From: Actinoplanes derwentensis
Lineage (GTDB): Bacteria > Actinomycetota > Actinomycetes > Mycobacteriales > Micromonosporaceae
Reading direction: 5' to 3'
NCBI RefSeq assembly: GCF_900104725.1
Contig: NZ_LT629758.1
Span: forward strand, 6,813,001 to 6,877,000
DNA length: 64,000 nucleotides
Below are positions 1-9,440 of the stretch, piece by piece; position 1 is the stretch's first letter; every line of letters begins with the position of its first letter. A program made the position numbers and the translations under genes. The notes below the pieces were generated by a model. That model saw nothing but the letters and a program-made list of their open reading frames with translations, was not told where the DNA came from and made no database searches.

Positions 1-95
1 CGGGGTTGTGTGGTGACTTGAGGTGCGAATCGCACCCGGACTCACCACACAACCGGGGTCCCGGCTTTGCGTGGTGAGTTGGGGTGCGAAACCGC
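1..95 (+). repeat. Nested-palindrome interspersed repeat, copies A and B
   Basis: Copy A has 13-nt perfect outer arms (4-16 and 42-54) enclosing a second inverted repeat, GGTGCG at 22-27 and CGCACC at 31-36 with a 3-nt loop. Copy B (about 68-90) repeats the left half, TGCGTGGTGAGTT then GGGGTGCGAA, and loses the right arm. Two more copies with the same GTGGTGACTT box lie at 48678-48724 and 48760-48780. It sits just past the end of guaB3. It looks like a REP-type intergenic element; no coding sequence is seen. Confidence 0.6.
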
Positions 96-123
96 GCAGA
101 CGGCGGGCCGGACGTGGGGGCGG

Positions 124-1242
124 TCAGCGGTCGAGGACCAGGGAGACCTTCTGGAACTCCTTGACATCGCGGTAACCGCACTTGGCCATCGCGCGCTTCA
201 GGCCACCGAACAGGTTCAGCTGGCCGTCGGCGCTGTTCGCCGGGCCGTAGAGGACCTCTTCGAGGGTGCCGTCGGGCTCGCCGGCGATGCAGAAACCACC
301 GCGCGGCAGGGACGGGTGCGACGCCGACGAGTGCCACCAGGCACCGCCCGCGGGAGCGCCCGCGGCCAGCGACAGCGGCTCGCCGAGCATCACCGCGTCG
401 GCGCCGCAGGCGATGGTCTTGGCGATGTCACCGGAGGTGGCCACACCACCGTCGGCGATCAGGTGCACGTACCGGCCGCCGGTCTCGTCCAGGTAGTCGC
501 GGCGGGCGGCCGCGGCGTCGGCGATCGCGGTGGCCATCGGCACCCGGATGCCGAGCACGGTGTCCGTGGTGGACCACTCGTCGGCGCCGACACCGACGAT
601 CACACCGGCCGCGCCGGTGCGCATCAGGTGCAGGGCCGTCTTGTAGTCGGTGCAGCCGCCGACGATGACCGGCAGGTCGAGGTCAGCGATGAACTCCTTC
701 AGGTTCAGCGGCTCGTCCGTCGTGGACACGTGCTCCGCCGAGACCAGGGTGCCCTGGATGACCAGGATGTCGACACCGGCGTCCAGCACCACCGGCGCCA
801 GCGCCAGGGTGTGCTGCGGCGACACCCGGACGGCGGTGGTGACGCCGGACGCGCGGATCTGCTTGACCCGCTCGGCGATCAGCTCCGGCTTGATCGGCTC
901 GGCGTAGACCTCCTGCAGACGCTTGGTGGCGTCGGCGTCCTCATCGAGCGAGGCCAGCTCTTCGAGGATCTTGGTGGGGTTCTCGTACCGGGTCCAGAGG
1001 CCTTCCGCGTTCAGTATCCCCAGGCCACCGAGACGGCCCAGGGCGATCACCGACTCGGGACTCTGGGTGGCGTCCGACGGGTGCGCGACACAGGGGATCT
1101 TGAAGGGGTACGCATCGAGTTTCCACTCGGTCGACACGTCGTCCACGTCACGGGTGCGACGGCTCGGAACAATGGCGATGTCGTCCAAGTGGTAGCCGCG
1201 CTGCGCGGTCTTGCCTAGGCCGATCTCCACTACGTCACGCAT
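124..1242 (-). CDS. guaB3: GuaB3 family IMP dehydrogenase-related protein
   Basis: A 372-aa TIM-barrel protein of the IMPDH/GMP reductase superfamily, without the CBS pair present in the neighbouring guaB. It matches the actinobacterial GuaB3 type throughout, with N-terminal VEIGLGKTAQR, the segment MATAIADAAAARRDYLDETG and C-terminal MAKCGYRDVKEFQKV. The loop that carries the catalytic cysteine in true IMPDH (GxGxICTT) reads GVGADEWSTTD here, so that cysteine is absent. The gene follows guaB by 19 nt and is probably cotranscribed. A role in purine nucleotide interconversion is inferred; the reaction is not clear from sequence. ATG start at 1242. Confidence 0.93.
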   Translation of the reverse strand: MRDVVEIGLGKTAQRGYHLDDIAIVPSRRTRDVDDVSTEWKLDAYPFKIPCVAHPSDATQSPESVIALGRLGGLGILNAEGLWTRYENPTKILEELASLDEDADATKRLQEVYAEPIKPELIAERVKQIRASGVTTAVRVSPQHTLALAPVVLDAGVDILVIQGTLVSAEHVSTTDEPLNLKEFIADLDLPVIVGGCTDYKTALHLMRTGAAGVIVGVGADEWSTTDTVLGIRVPMATAIADAAAARRDYLDETGGRYVHLIADGGVATSGDIAKTIACGADAVMLGEPLSLAAGAPAGGAWWHSSASHPSLPRGGFCIAGEPDGTLEEVLYGPANSADGQLNLFGGLKRAMAKCGYRDVKEFQKVSLVLDR

Positions 1243-1261
1243 TCTGGGGCGCCCTCAAGTC

Positions 1262-2752
<1,491 letters not shown>

Positions 2753-2862
2753 TCATCCCTAGAGAAGAGGCGGAGTTCATCATCCTACCCATCCCGGAGC
2801 GGCCACTCAGGCGGCGGACAGAACGTGCGGGCCAGCACACATGCGGGAGAGGTGAGTACGGT

Positions 2863-3270
2863 ATGGGGGTGCAAGATGAGCCGATCGACCCGTTCAACGG
2901 CGACCCGACCGACCCGGCCGCTGGTCTCGACGACCTCAACGAGGACGCCGAGTCCGAACCGCTGACCGAGGACGAGCGGCAGGATGTCCTGGAAGACCTC
3001 TCCGATCTGGAGATCTATCAGGCGCTGCTGAGTCCGACGGGCATCCGCGGTCTGGTGATCGAGTGTGAGGACTGCCACGAGCCGCACTATTTCGACTGGG
3101 ATCTGCTCCGCGGCAACCTGCGTCATCTGCTGAGCAGTGGGCGCCCACGGGTGCACGAGCCGGCGTATGACCCGGACCCGGACCACTACGTCACGTGGGA
3201 ATATGCGCGTGGCTACGCCGATGGCGTCCACGACACCCTGACCGAGGGCAGCGACGACGAGGCGCAGTGA
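2863..3270 (+). CDS. DUF5319 family protein
   Basis: A 135-aa, strongly acidic cytoplasmic protein. The first 45 residues are Asp/Glu-rich. The core LSDLEIYQALLSP, a CEDC cysteine pair in ECEDCHEPHYFDWD, and a C-terminal TWEYARGYADG define the actinobacterial DUF5319 family. Members sit beside guaB in mycobacteria and streptomycetes, as here. The CxxC and nearby His could bind a metal, which is inference. The start follows GGGAGAGG by about 9 nt. Function unknown. Confidence 0.9.
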   Translation: MGVQDEPIDPFNGDPTDPAAGLDDLNEDAESEPLTEDERQDVLEDLSDLEIYQALLSPTGIRGLVIECEDCHEPHYFDWDLLRGNLRHLLSSGRPRVHEPAYDPDPDHYVTWEYARGYADGVHDTLTEGSDDEAQ

Positions 3271-3361
3271 CCGCCACCACCGCATTCGGCCCGGCGGCCG
3301 CGCGTCGGCCGCGGCCCGCGCGGACCTCGCGGGGTAGGCACAGCGGCTGTGGTGGCACGTA

Positions 3362-3398
3362 CAAAAAATCGGGGTGGATGGTTTTCACCACCCACCCC
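3362..3398 (-). terminator. Rho-independent terminator of the BldM-like gene
   Basis: On the minus strand, arms 3392-3398 and 3371-3377 (GGGGTGG/CCACCCC) form a 7-bp stem extended by three more pairs past one mismatch. A run of six T follows (plus-strand A run at 3363-3368). It lies just past the stop of the BldM-like gene. This is the only clear U-tract terminator I saw in the window. Confidence 0.8.
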
Positions 3399-3406
3399 GC
3401 CGCACG

Positions 3407-4261
3407 TTAAGCGACAAGCCCCGCTCTGAAGCCCGCCGCCACCGCGTGTGCCCGGTCGCGGGCGCCGAGTTTGCGGAAGAGCCGTCTCGCGTGGGTTTTG
3501 ACGGTGTCCTCGGAGACGAAGAGTTCCCGGCCGATCTCGGCGTTGCTCTTGCCGTCGGCCATCCCCCGCAGGACCTGAAGCTCACGCTCCGTAAGGGTGA
3601 GCCGCCGTCCGGTGGGTGCCGCCTCCCCCATGCCGACGCCTGCCTCGTTGCCCGGCCAGGCCACCATCGGCCGGCCGGTCGCCGGGTCGATCGGGGCGTC
3701 GCCGCGCTGTGCGGGGACCATCGGCGCGTTGGGCCCGAGCATCGCCGGAACCGCCGCCGCGTTGTGGACGCCGATGCCGCCGGGTCCCTGTTGGTACTGC
3801 CCCCGGGCGGCCGGGGAGTTGTTGTTCCGGATGCCACCGGCCACGGTGGCCGGCTGCGCGTTGGCGCCGTTCATCGGCATGCCCTGCGGGCGTACCGGCA
3901 ACAGCAGCAGGAGCAGCGCCTTCGCCACGACGCTGACCAGGTCGTGCTCGACGCCACGAATCACGCCCCGGGCACCGGCGGCGACGGCCGCCGCCGCCAC
4001 CCGTGGATCTTCCGCACCGAAGAGCACCAACTGTGCCTGCGGGGCTCGTGCTAGTACGCGCCGGGTGAACCCGACGCTGTCAGGCCGGGTCACGGCGGTG
4101 TCGGCCAGGACCACTTCGGCGGGCCGTTCCGCCAGTCGGATCATGGCCTCGGTCTCGCTGACCGCGGTCCGGACGACACCGGTCATGCCGAGCCGGGCCG
4201 CGGTGGACGCGACGGTCTGGGCCGCCAGCGGGGTTCGGACGCACACGAGGACGGTACGCAC
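3407..4261 (-). CDS. BldM-like atypical response regulator (LuxR HTH)
   Basis: A 284-aa DNA-binding regulator. The C-terminal helix-turn-helix (about 218-284; LTERELQVLRGMADG, SNAEIGRELF, EDTVKTHARRLFRKLGA) is nearly that of Streptomyces BldM, and the gene sits next to whiD as bldM does. The receiver-like N-terminus keeps an Asp near 54 (LADTAV). Its acidic pair is replaced (VLVCVRTP), and the usual Thr and Lys positions are not recognisable. A Pro/Asn/Gln/Gly linker of about 90 residues separates the domains, much longer than in BldM. GTG start, preceded by AGGAGG. Phosphorylation-independent action is inferred. Confidence 0.85.
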   Translation of the reverse strand: MRTVLVCVRTPLAAQTVASTAARLGMTGVVRTAVSETEAMIRLAERPAEVVLADTAVTRPDSVGFTRRVLARAPQAQLVLFGAEDPRVAAAAVAAGARGVIRGVEHDLVSVVAKALLLLLLPVRPQGMPMNGANAQPATVAGGIRNNNSPAARGQYQQGPGGIGVHNAAAVPAMLGPNAPMVPAQRGDAPIDPATGRPMVAWPGNEAGVGMGEAAPTGRRLTLTERELQVLRGMADGKSNAEIGRELFVSEDTVKTHARRLFRKLGARDRAHAVAAGFRAGLVA

Positions 4262-4492
4262 AGTGATCCTCCTTCTCTCTCAGAGGAGATCACGCGAGGG
4301 CCGCAGCATTACGCGCTTTAGATGGAAAAAACGGGAAAGAAAGGTATGACTCGCCACCCCTTTGCCATGCCGCTCACGAAGACATCGACGTGTTGCGTGT
4401 GAGCCGGGCGATGCCGGGGTACACCCGCAAAAGGCCGGTTCCTGGCCCCTCACGACGAACGCTCCGCGGTGCCGCGCGGGAGGAGGGTGTAG

Positions 4493-4879
4493 ATGTCGAA
4501 CGTTCGCAGGCTGCCCGGTCCCATCGCCGATATCTGGGACTGGCAGCGACTGGGTCTCTGCCGGGGCCGGGACAGTGCGCAGTTCTTCCACCCCGACGGC
4601 GAGCGCGGGTCGTCCCGCAATCGCCGCGAGGCCAAAGCCAAGAACCTGTGCGGCGCCTGCCCGGTTCGGGCGGAGTGTGCCGCACACGCTCTCGCGGTTC
4701 GCGAGCCGTACGGAGTCTGGGGAGGTTTCAGCGAATCGGAGCGGCTGCGGCTGCTCGCGGTCGGCTGGGAAGACCTCGCCGATCGTCACGGACGGGTCGA
4801 CCTGCTCCGGCTCGAGGCACGCCTCGGCCGGCCCCACAAATCGGCGGTTCCCGCGCAGCGACAGGCACCGGCTGCCTGA
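4493..4879 (+). CDS. whiD: WhiB-family iron-sulfur regulator (WhiD/WhiB3 type)
   Basis: A 128-aa Wbl protein. Cys23, Cys53, Cys56 and Cys62 are the four 4Fe-4S ligands, followed by the GVWGG turn (75-79) that contacts the primary sigma factor. The N-terminus (RLPGP, DIWDWQ) and the segment CPVRAECAAHALAVREPYGVWGG match Streptomyces WhiD closely. WhiD is needed for spore maturation and mycobacterial WhiB3 is a redox regulator. Divergent from the BldM-like gene across 231 nt, a conserved pairing. AGGAGGG at 4481-4487 sets the ATG. The C-terminal tail is longer than in WhiD. Confidence 0.93.
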   Translation: MSNVRRLPGPIADIWDWQRLGLCRGRDSAQFFHPDGERGSSRNRREAKAKNLCGACPVRAECAAHALAVREPYGVWGGFSESERLRLLAVGWEDLADRHGRVDLLRLEARLGRPHKSAVPAQRQAPAA

Positions 4880-4910
4880 CGCCGCCCGGCGTGCAACACC
4901 ACACGGCTTC

Positions 4911-4940
4911 CGACACGGTCCTCCCCGGAGGGCCGTGTCG
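4911..4940. terminator. Hairpin terminator between convergent genes
   Basis: Arms 4911-4924 and 4927-4940 pair over 14 positions (one G-U), centred on CCCC. It lies between the whiD stop and the converging molybdoenzyme gene. There is no T-run on either side, so it is probably a bidirectional GC hairpin of the U-less actinobacterial kind. Confidence 0.65.
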
Positions 4941-5035
4941 AGTGGTTCAGCGGTTCTTCAACCGCATTGGTGGACATGCAAGCCACCGTATGAGCGACTT
5001 GCTTTCCCGAGTCGGACCGAAAGTGCGGCTTTCCC

Positions 5036-6694
5036 CTACTCGACGACGACCTCGACCTGATGCCATCCGGTCGCCCCGTCCGGGGCCGGCGGGGCCAGAG
5101 CCGGGGTCTGGGTCACCCCGTCGAGATCGGTCGCACGGACCCGCAGAGTGTGCCGACCAGCCGAGGCGGGCCAGGTCAGGCTCCACTGGCGCCAGGTGTC
5201 CGCGGAGACCGCCTCAGCAAGCGCGGCGGTCTGCCACGGACCCTCGTCGACCTGCACTTCGACCTTGGCGACCCCGCGATGTGTCGCCCATGCGACTCCG
5301 GCCACCGTTACCGTCCCGGCGGGCTTGACCGCACCGTCACGCGGGGTGTCGATTCGGGACTGCGTCTTCACCGGCGCCTGGGCCGACCAGCCTCTCGGCA
5401 CCCAATAGGCGTCGAAGTCGGTGAACCGGGTCAGCTCGATCTCGGTGATCCACTTGCACGCGGAGACGTACCCGTACAGTCCGGGAACGATCATCCGCAC
5501 CGGGAAACCGTGCTCGATCGGCAGCGGCACCCCGTTCATCCCGACCGCCAGCAGAGCGTCCCGGCCGTCGCGCAGCACCGCCGTCGGCGTGCCACAGGTC
5601 CAGCCGTCCACCGACCGCTGCACGGCCTGATCCGCTTCAGGCAACGGGTCGGCCAGGTCCAGCAGCGCCTTGATCGGAGTGCCGAGCCAGAGCGCGTTGC
5701 CGATCAGATCACTGCCGACTTCGTTGGAGACACAGGCGATCGTCACGTACCTCTCGACCATCGGCAGCCGCAGCAGATCCGCCCACGTGATCGTGACCGG
5801 ATTGCGCACCATTCCGTGGATGCGAAGTTCCCAGGAGGCGGGGTCCACCTGTGGAGTGACGATGGCGGTATCGATCCGGTAGAACTCCCGGTTCGGCGTC
5901 ACGTAGGACACCGCGCCGTCCACCTGGACACCGGCCGGCAGAACCGGGGCACTCCCGGACGGCGACGGCAGCGCGATGTCGGCCCGGGCGGCGGTCACCG
6001 CGCGGCGCGACGTCAGCAACCGTCCGCCGAACCCCGAGGCCGCCGACACCGCCGCGACGATGCCCAGGTCCCGGAGGAAGCGACGACGGTCTCTTTCGAT
6101 CTGGTACGGGGTTCGCATGTCGACAACCGCAACGGCCCGTCCCGTTTCGGGAGCACCGGGCCCGTCGTGGTCCGGAACGTCGGCCGCCGCCGGGCCGAAT
6201 GCGGTGGTCCCCGCCTCGGGTCCCGCCGTCTCCGGTCCCGCTTTACCGGCTGCCGTCTCCGGTCCCGCCTTCTCGGCCGCCGAAGTCAGGTGCCGCAGCA
6301 CCAGGACGGCCAGTGCCGCACCCAGCAGTGACGGAATCGCAGCCGACGCCCCCGCTCCCGGCCGGGTCACCGCGGCGACCGCCCCCACCAGCCCGAACAG
6401 GGCGACCCCACCGACCGCGAGCAACCAGCGCCGCCGGGCGAGCACCCCCAGCCCGAACGCGTAGGCGGCGAGCAGCACTCCGGTCCCGACCAGCAGCGCG
6501 GTCTTGTCGTGCACCCCGAAGACGGCGATCCCGAAGTCCTTGACCGCGGCCGGCACGTGATCCACCACCACGCCACCGACCGCCACCAGCGGCGACGACC
6601 GATTCCCGGTCAACGCGGCGACCACTTCAGCGACCCCGAGCGCCGCTCCGGCCGCCACCACTCCGGCCAGCCCGGCCCGTACAGAAGGCTTCAC
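5036..6694 (-). CDS. Membrane-anchored sulfite-oxidase-like molybdopterin oxidoreductase
   Basis: A 552-aa protein. The first ~135 residues form about four or five hydrophobic segments. An Ala/Gly/Glu/Pro linker follows, then a Tat-like stretch (RRRFLRDLG plus a hydrophobic run near 205-225). The catalytic region has the molybdenum-ligating Cys near residue 321 (VTIACVSNEVGS), the cofactor-domain segment HGFPVRMIVPGLYGY, and a C-terminal Mo-co dimerisation Ig-like domain. This fits an extracytoplasmic enzyme of the sulfite oxidase superfamily; substrate unknown. It starts 21 nt after the M16 peptidase gene, probably in one transcript. GTG start with GGGAGG upstream. Confidence 0.9.
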   Translation of the reverse strand: MKPSVRAGLAGVVAAGAALGVAEVVAALTGNRSSPLVAVGGVVVDHVPAAVKDFGIAVFGVHDKTALLVGTGVLLAAYAFGLGVLARRRWLLAVGGVALFGLVGAVAAVTRPGAGASAAIPSLLGAALAVLVLRHLTSAAEKAGPETAAGKAGPETAGPEAGTTAFGPAAADVPDHDGPGAPETGRAVAVVDMRTPYQIERDRRRFLRDLGIVAAVSAASGFGGRLLTSRRAVTAARADIALPSPSGSAPVLPAGVQVDGAVSYVTPNREFYRIDTAIVTPQVDPASWELRIHGMVRNPVTITWADLLRLPMVERYVTIACVSNEVGSDLIGNALWLGTPIKALLDLADPLPEADQAVQRSVDGWTCGTPTAVLRDGRDALLAVGMNGVPLPIEHGFPVRMIVPGLYGYVSACKWITEIELTRFTDFDAYWVPRGWSAQAPVKTQSRIDTPRDGAVKPAGTVTVAGVAWATHRGVAKVEVQVDEGPWQTAALAEAVSADTWRQWSLTWPASAGRHTLRVRATDLDGVTQTPALAPPAPDGATGWHQVEVVVE

Positions 6695-6715
6695 GACACC
6701 ATCCTCCCTCGCCGG

Positions 6716-8425
6716 TCAGTCCTTCATCAGGTCGCCGAACCTGTGGACGACGGAACCCATGTACACCGCGCTGATCAGAAGCATGAAGAAGCCACCGCCC
6801 AGCACGTTCAGTCCCTGGTCTCCGAAGACCACGCTCCCGACCGCGTAGACACCCACGACGCCGATGGCCAGGGCCGCCAGCGCACTGAGGGAGATCAGGA
6901 TGAGCCGCCGGTTCCGGATGTAGCCCCAGCGCACCCGCGCGGCCAGACTCGGCGTCCGCTGCGGGACCGGAATCGAGTCCGGATCGCGGGCCGGCATCGT
7001 GACCCGCGACTCCGGATCCACCGCGGCGTCGATCGCCGCTGTGACGGCCGGCCCGCCGTCGAAGAGGGTGGGTTCGACCTGCACCTGGATGCCGTCGTGA
7101 CCGATCAGCCGCCGGGCGCCGTCCGGCCAGGCCAACAACACCGCGCAGCGGTCGAATCGGACGGTGGCCGGCTCGTCGCCACGGATCAGGCTCACCCCGT
7201 CCGTACCGATGATCAGGGTGGTCTCCGGTTCGTCCGACGATCGGTGGCCGAGCTGTGGGTGGGCCTGCCCGTCGACGACGAAGTCCGAACGGCTCGGTGC
7301 CTCGGCGTACCCGGCCCAGTCGGCACGGGTGCGCCCCGGGGCCATCAGCAGCCCGTCCGCGACGGCGACGGCGGCGAGCGCGGCGATGTCCGCCCGGCTG
7401 ACCGCCCGCAGTTCGGCCAGGAACTCCTCGTCACTCGTCAGCACCGGCTGCCCGGCGAGCAGGTTGAACACCTGTCCGGGAAGACGGCCGCCGGTGTCCG
7501 CGGCCCGGGTCACCTCGTCGGCCCGCCGGTTGACGACGGCGGTGATGTCGGCCTCGTCGATCAGGCCGAGTCGCATGGCGGCCAGCACGTCGACGAAGGC
7601 GCCGAGGACCGCGCCCTGTTTCTCCGGCAGCGCGTCGGCCAGCGCGGTGATCAGGGCGGTGCCGTCGGCGCGGGAGGTGTAGTCGGTCTGGACCGTGTAG
7701 GAGAGGCCGCTCTCCTGGCGCAGCGATCGGAACAGCACTCGTTCCAGGACCCCGGAGAAGACCGTGGCTGCGACACCGCGGGGCACCACCGTGTCCCAGG
7801 CGACGACGTTGGACGGTCCGGGGAACCAGGCGGGACGCACCGGAAGTGCCGACGACGCGGCCGGGGCCGGCTGCCGGTCGCCGTCCGGGAGGCCGAGGTC
7901 GAGACCGGCGGGCACCGCGGGCCCGGCGATCCACAGGGCGGCGTTGTGCCGGTTGAAGAACCGTGCCGTCCAGGCGCTCAGGTCGTCGGCGCTGATCCCG
8001 GACAGTCCCCACTCCGGATAGGCGCTGACCCCGTAGTCACTGGCACCGTGCCGCCAGAGGGCCAGCGCCTCACCCGCGCCGCCGCTACGGCTGTTCTCCT
8101 CGGTCCGCAGGATCTCCTTCTCCACCGGGAGACGCTCCATCGGCAGGTCCCGCAGAGCCGCGCAGACACCGTTGAGGAAGGTGACGACGTCGGTCTCGGC
8201 ACCCCGCGTGTGGAAGTAAGTGAACTCCGCACCGGTGGCACCGTTGTAGTGGTGGTCGGCCACTCCGATCGAGTGCAGGGCCAGGTGTTCGATCAGGTGG
8301 GTGATGCCGCGCCGGGCCAGCGGTTCGTCCACCACGCCGACCCGGAAGACCAGCCCGGCGTGCATCGGCCCGGTGGCGGGCGCGTGCAGCACCGGGATGC
8401 CGCCGATCTCGAGTTCGGTGATCAC
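6716..8425 (-). CDS. Tail-anchored M16 (insulinase-type) metallopeptidase, intact zinc motif
   Basis: A 569-aa protein. The N-terminal M16 domain has the inverted zinc motif HLIEH at 43-47 (zinc His43 and His47, catalytic Glu46) and a plausible third ligand Glu109 in ILRTEEN. A second M16-like half follows (RQESGLSYTVQTDY, about 255-270). There is no signal peptide. Two hydrophobic segments near the C-terminus (about 505-555) should anchor it with the peptidase domain in the cytoplasm. The GTG start overlaps the stop of the helical-repeat gene by 4 nt. A paralogue lacking the zinc ligands lies upstream in the same run. Substrate unknown. Confidence 0.85.
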   Translation of the reverse strand: MITELEIGGIPVLHAPATGPMHAGLVFRVGVVDEPLARRGITHLIEHLALHSIGVADHHYNGATGAEFTYFHTRGAETDVVTFLNGVCAALRDLPMERLPVEKEILRTEENSRSGGAGEALALWRHGASDYGVSAYPEWGLSGISADDLSAWTARFFNRHNAALWIAGPAVPAGLDLGLPDGDRQPAPAASSALPVRPAWFPGPSNVVAWDTVVPRGVAATVFSGVLERVLFRSLRQESGLSYTVQTDYTSRADGTALITALADALPEKQGAVLGAFVDVLAAMRLGLIDEADITAVVNRRADEVTRAADTGGRLPGQVFNLLAGQPVLTSDEEFLAELRAVSRADIAALAAVAVADGLLMAPGRTRADWAGYAEAPSRSDFVVDGQAHPQLGHRSSDEPETTLIIGTDGVSLIRGDEPATVRFDRCAVLLAWPDGARRLIGHDGIQVQVEPTLFDGGPAVTAAIDAAVDPESRVTMPARDPDSIPVPQRTPSLAARVRWGYIRNRRLILISLSALAALAIGVVGVYAVGSVVFGDQGLNVLGGGFFMLLISAVYMGSVVHRFGDLMKD

Positions 8426-9390
8426 CGGTCTCCTCCCAGCGCCCGGTCCCGGGCCTTACCGAACTCGGTGGCGGCGTCACCCAGGTGGGACCAGGGTTCC
8501 TCGACGGCGAGGCCGTCCATCCGCTCGAACGCGGCCGCGGCGGCCTGCTGGTCGCCGAGCAGCGTGAAGCACAGGGCGAACGTGTTCAGGGCTTCGAGCC
8601 AGCCGTGACCACGGGTGAAACCGGGATGGCCGACGGACCGTTCGGCGGCTTGGTGAATCTCGGCCCGTACCTGCTCCTTGGAGAGGTAGCCGGTCAGGGT
8701 CTCCGCGGTGCTCTGCCCGTAGACCGACTTGTCGAGGCCGTGGTCGAGGTGAGCCGCCGCGACCAGGGCGCCGTGCGCTCCGCCCGAGGGTGCCGCCGCC
8801 ACCGCCTCCCGCGCGAACTCGTGCATCAGCTCCCAGGTCCCGCCCCATTCCGGGGACAGGCTCCGCGCCATGTCGAACTGGCCGGGCAGGTGATCGGGAT
8901 CGGCGACGGTCAGCCGGTCGTAGCGCCGGCGGGTCTCCGCCGGTCCGAGGCCCAGCCCGCGGGCGGAGACCAGGCGGGCGCTCCAGATCGCCGGGTCCAC
9001 CGGGTTGAACACCGCGCCGTCGATCAGCACCCGCTCCGCCCGGCACATCTGGTCCCGGAAGCGGGTGGGCCGGTCGTCGTCCTCGTACCAGGCCCGGGTC
9101 TCGGCGCGGATCGTCCAGCCGATGTGGAGAAGGTGCTGGCCGAGCAGTGCCGACGCGGTGCCGTCGGACGGATCCGCGCGCAGCACCTCGCGCAGGAAGT
9201 CCTCGATGTCCGGCGCGCCGCCGACGAGACGGATCAGCCCGGTCCGCGCCATCGGGGCGACGGAGTCGAGCACGGCACGGCAGCCGGGCCAGTCACCGGC
9301 GGTGACGGCCGCGCGCAGCACGACCGTTTCCGGATGAGCGGCCGCCGGGTCGAAGACCACGTCGATGGGGTGTGACATGGCGGGCAGCAT
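8422..9390 (-). CDS. Helical-repeat (TPR-like) partner protein, copy A
   Basis: A 322-aa soluble protein rich in Ala/Leu/Arg amphipathic helices of TPR-like spacing (DPAIWSARLVSARGL, LGDQQAAAAAFERMDGL). I know no named family for it. It is clearly paralogous to the protein at 11135-11980: both begin MLPAM, share DPAAA near the start, RRRYDRL in the middle and GDQQAAA near the end. Its last 4 nt overlap the M16 peptidase start, so the pair is translationally coupled. A scaffold or substrate adaptor for the peptidase is inferred. An alternative ATG lies at 9378. Confidence 0.75.
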   Translation of the reverse strand: MLPAMSHPIDVVFDPAAAHPETVVLRAAVTAGDWPGCRAVLDSVAPMARTGLIRLVGGAPDIEDFLREVLRADPSDGTASALLGQHLLHIGWTIRAETRAWYEDDDRPTRFRDQMCRAERVLIDGAVFNPVDPAIWSARLVSARGLGLGPAETRRRYDRLTVADPDHLPGQFDMARSLSPEWGGTWELMHEFAREAVAAAPSGGAHGALVAAAHLDHGLDKSVYGQSTAETLTGYLSKEQVRAEIHQAAERSVGHPGFTRGHGWLEALNTFALCFTLLGDQQAAAAAFERMDGLAVEEPWSHLGDAATEFGKARDRALGGDR

Positions 9391-9440
9391 AAGGGCTGGA
9401 TCTCGGCGGAGGTATCGGAGAGATCACCTGACGGCGCGGG

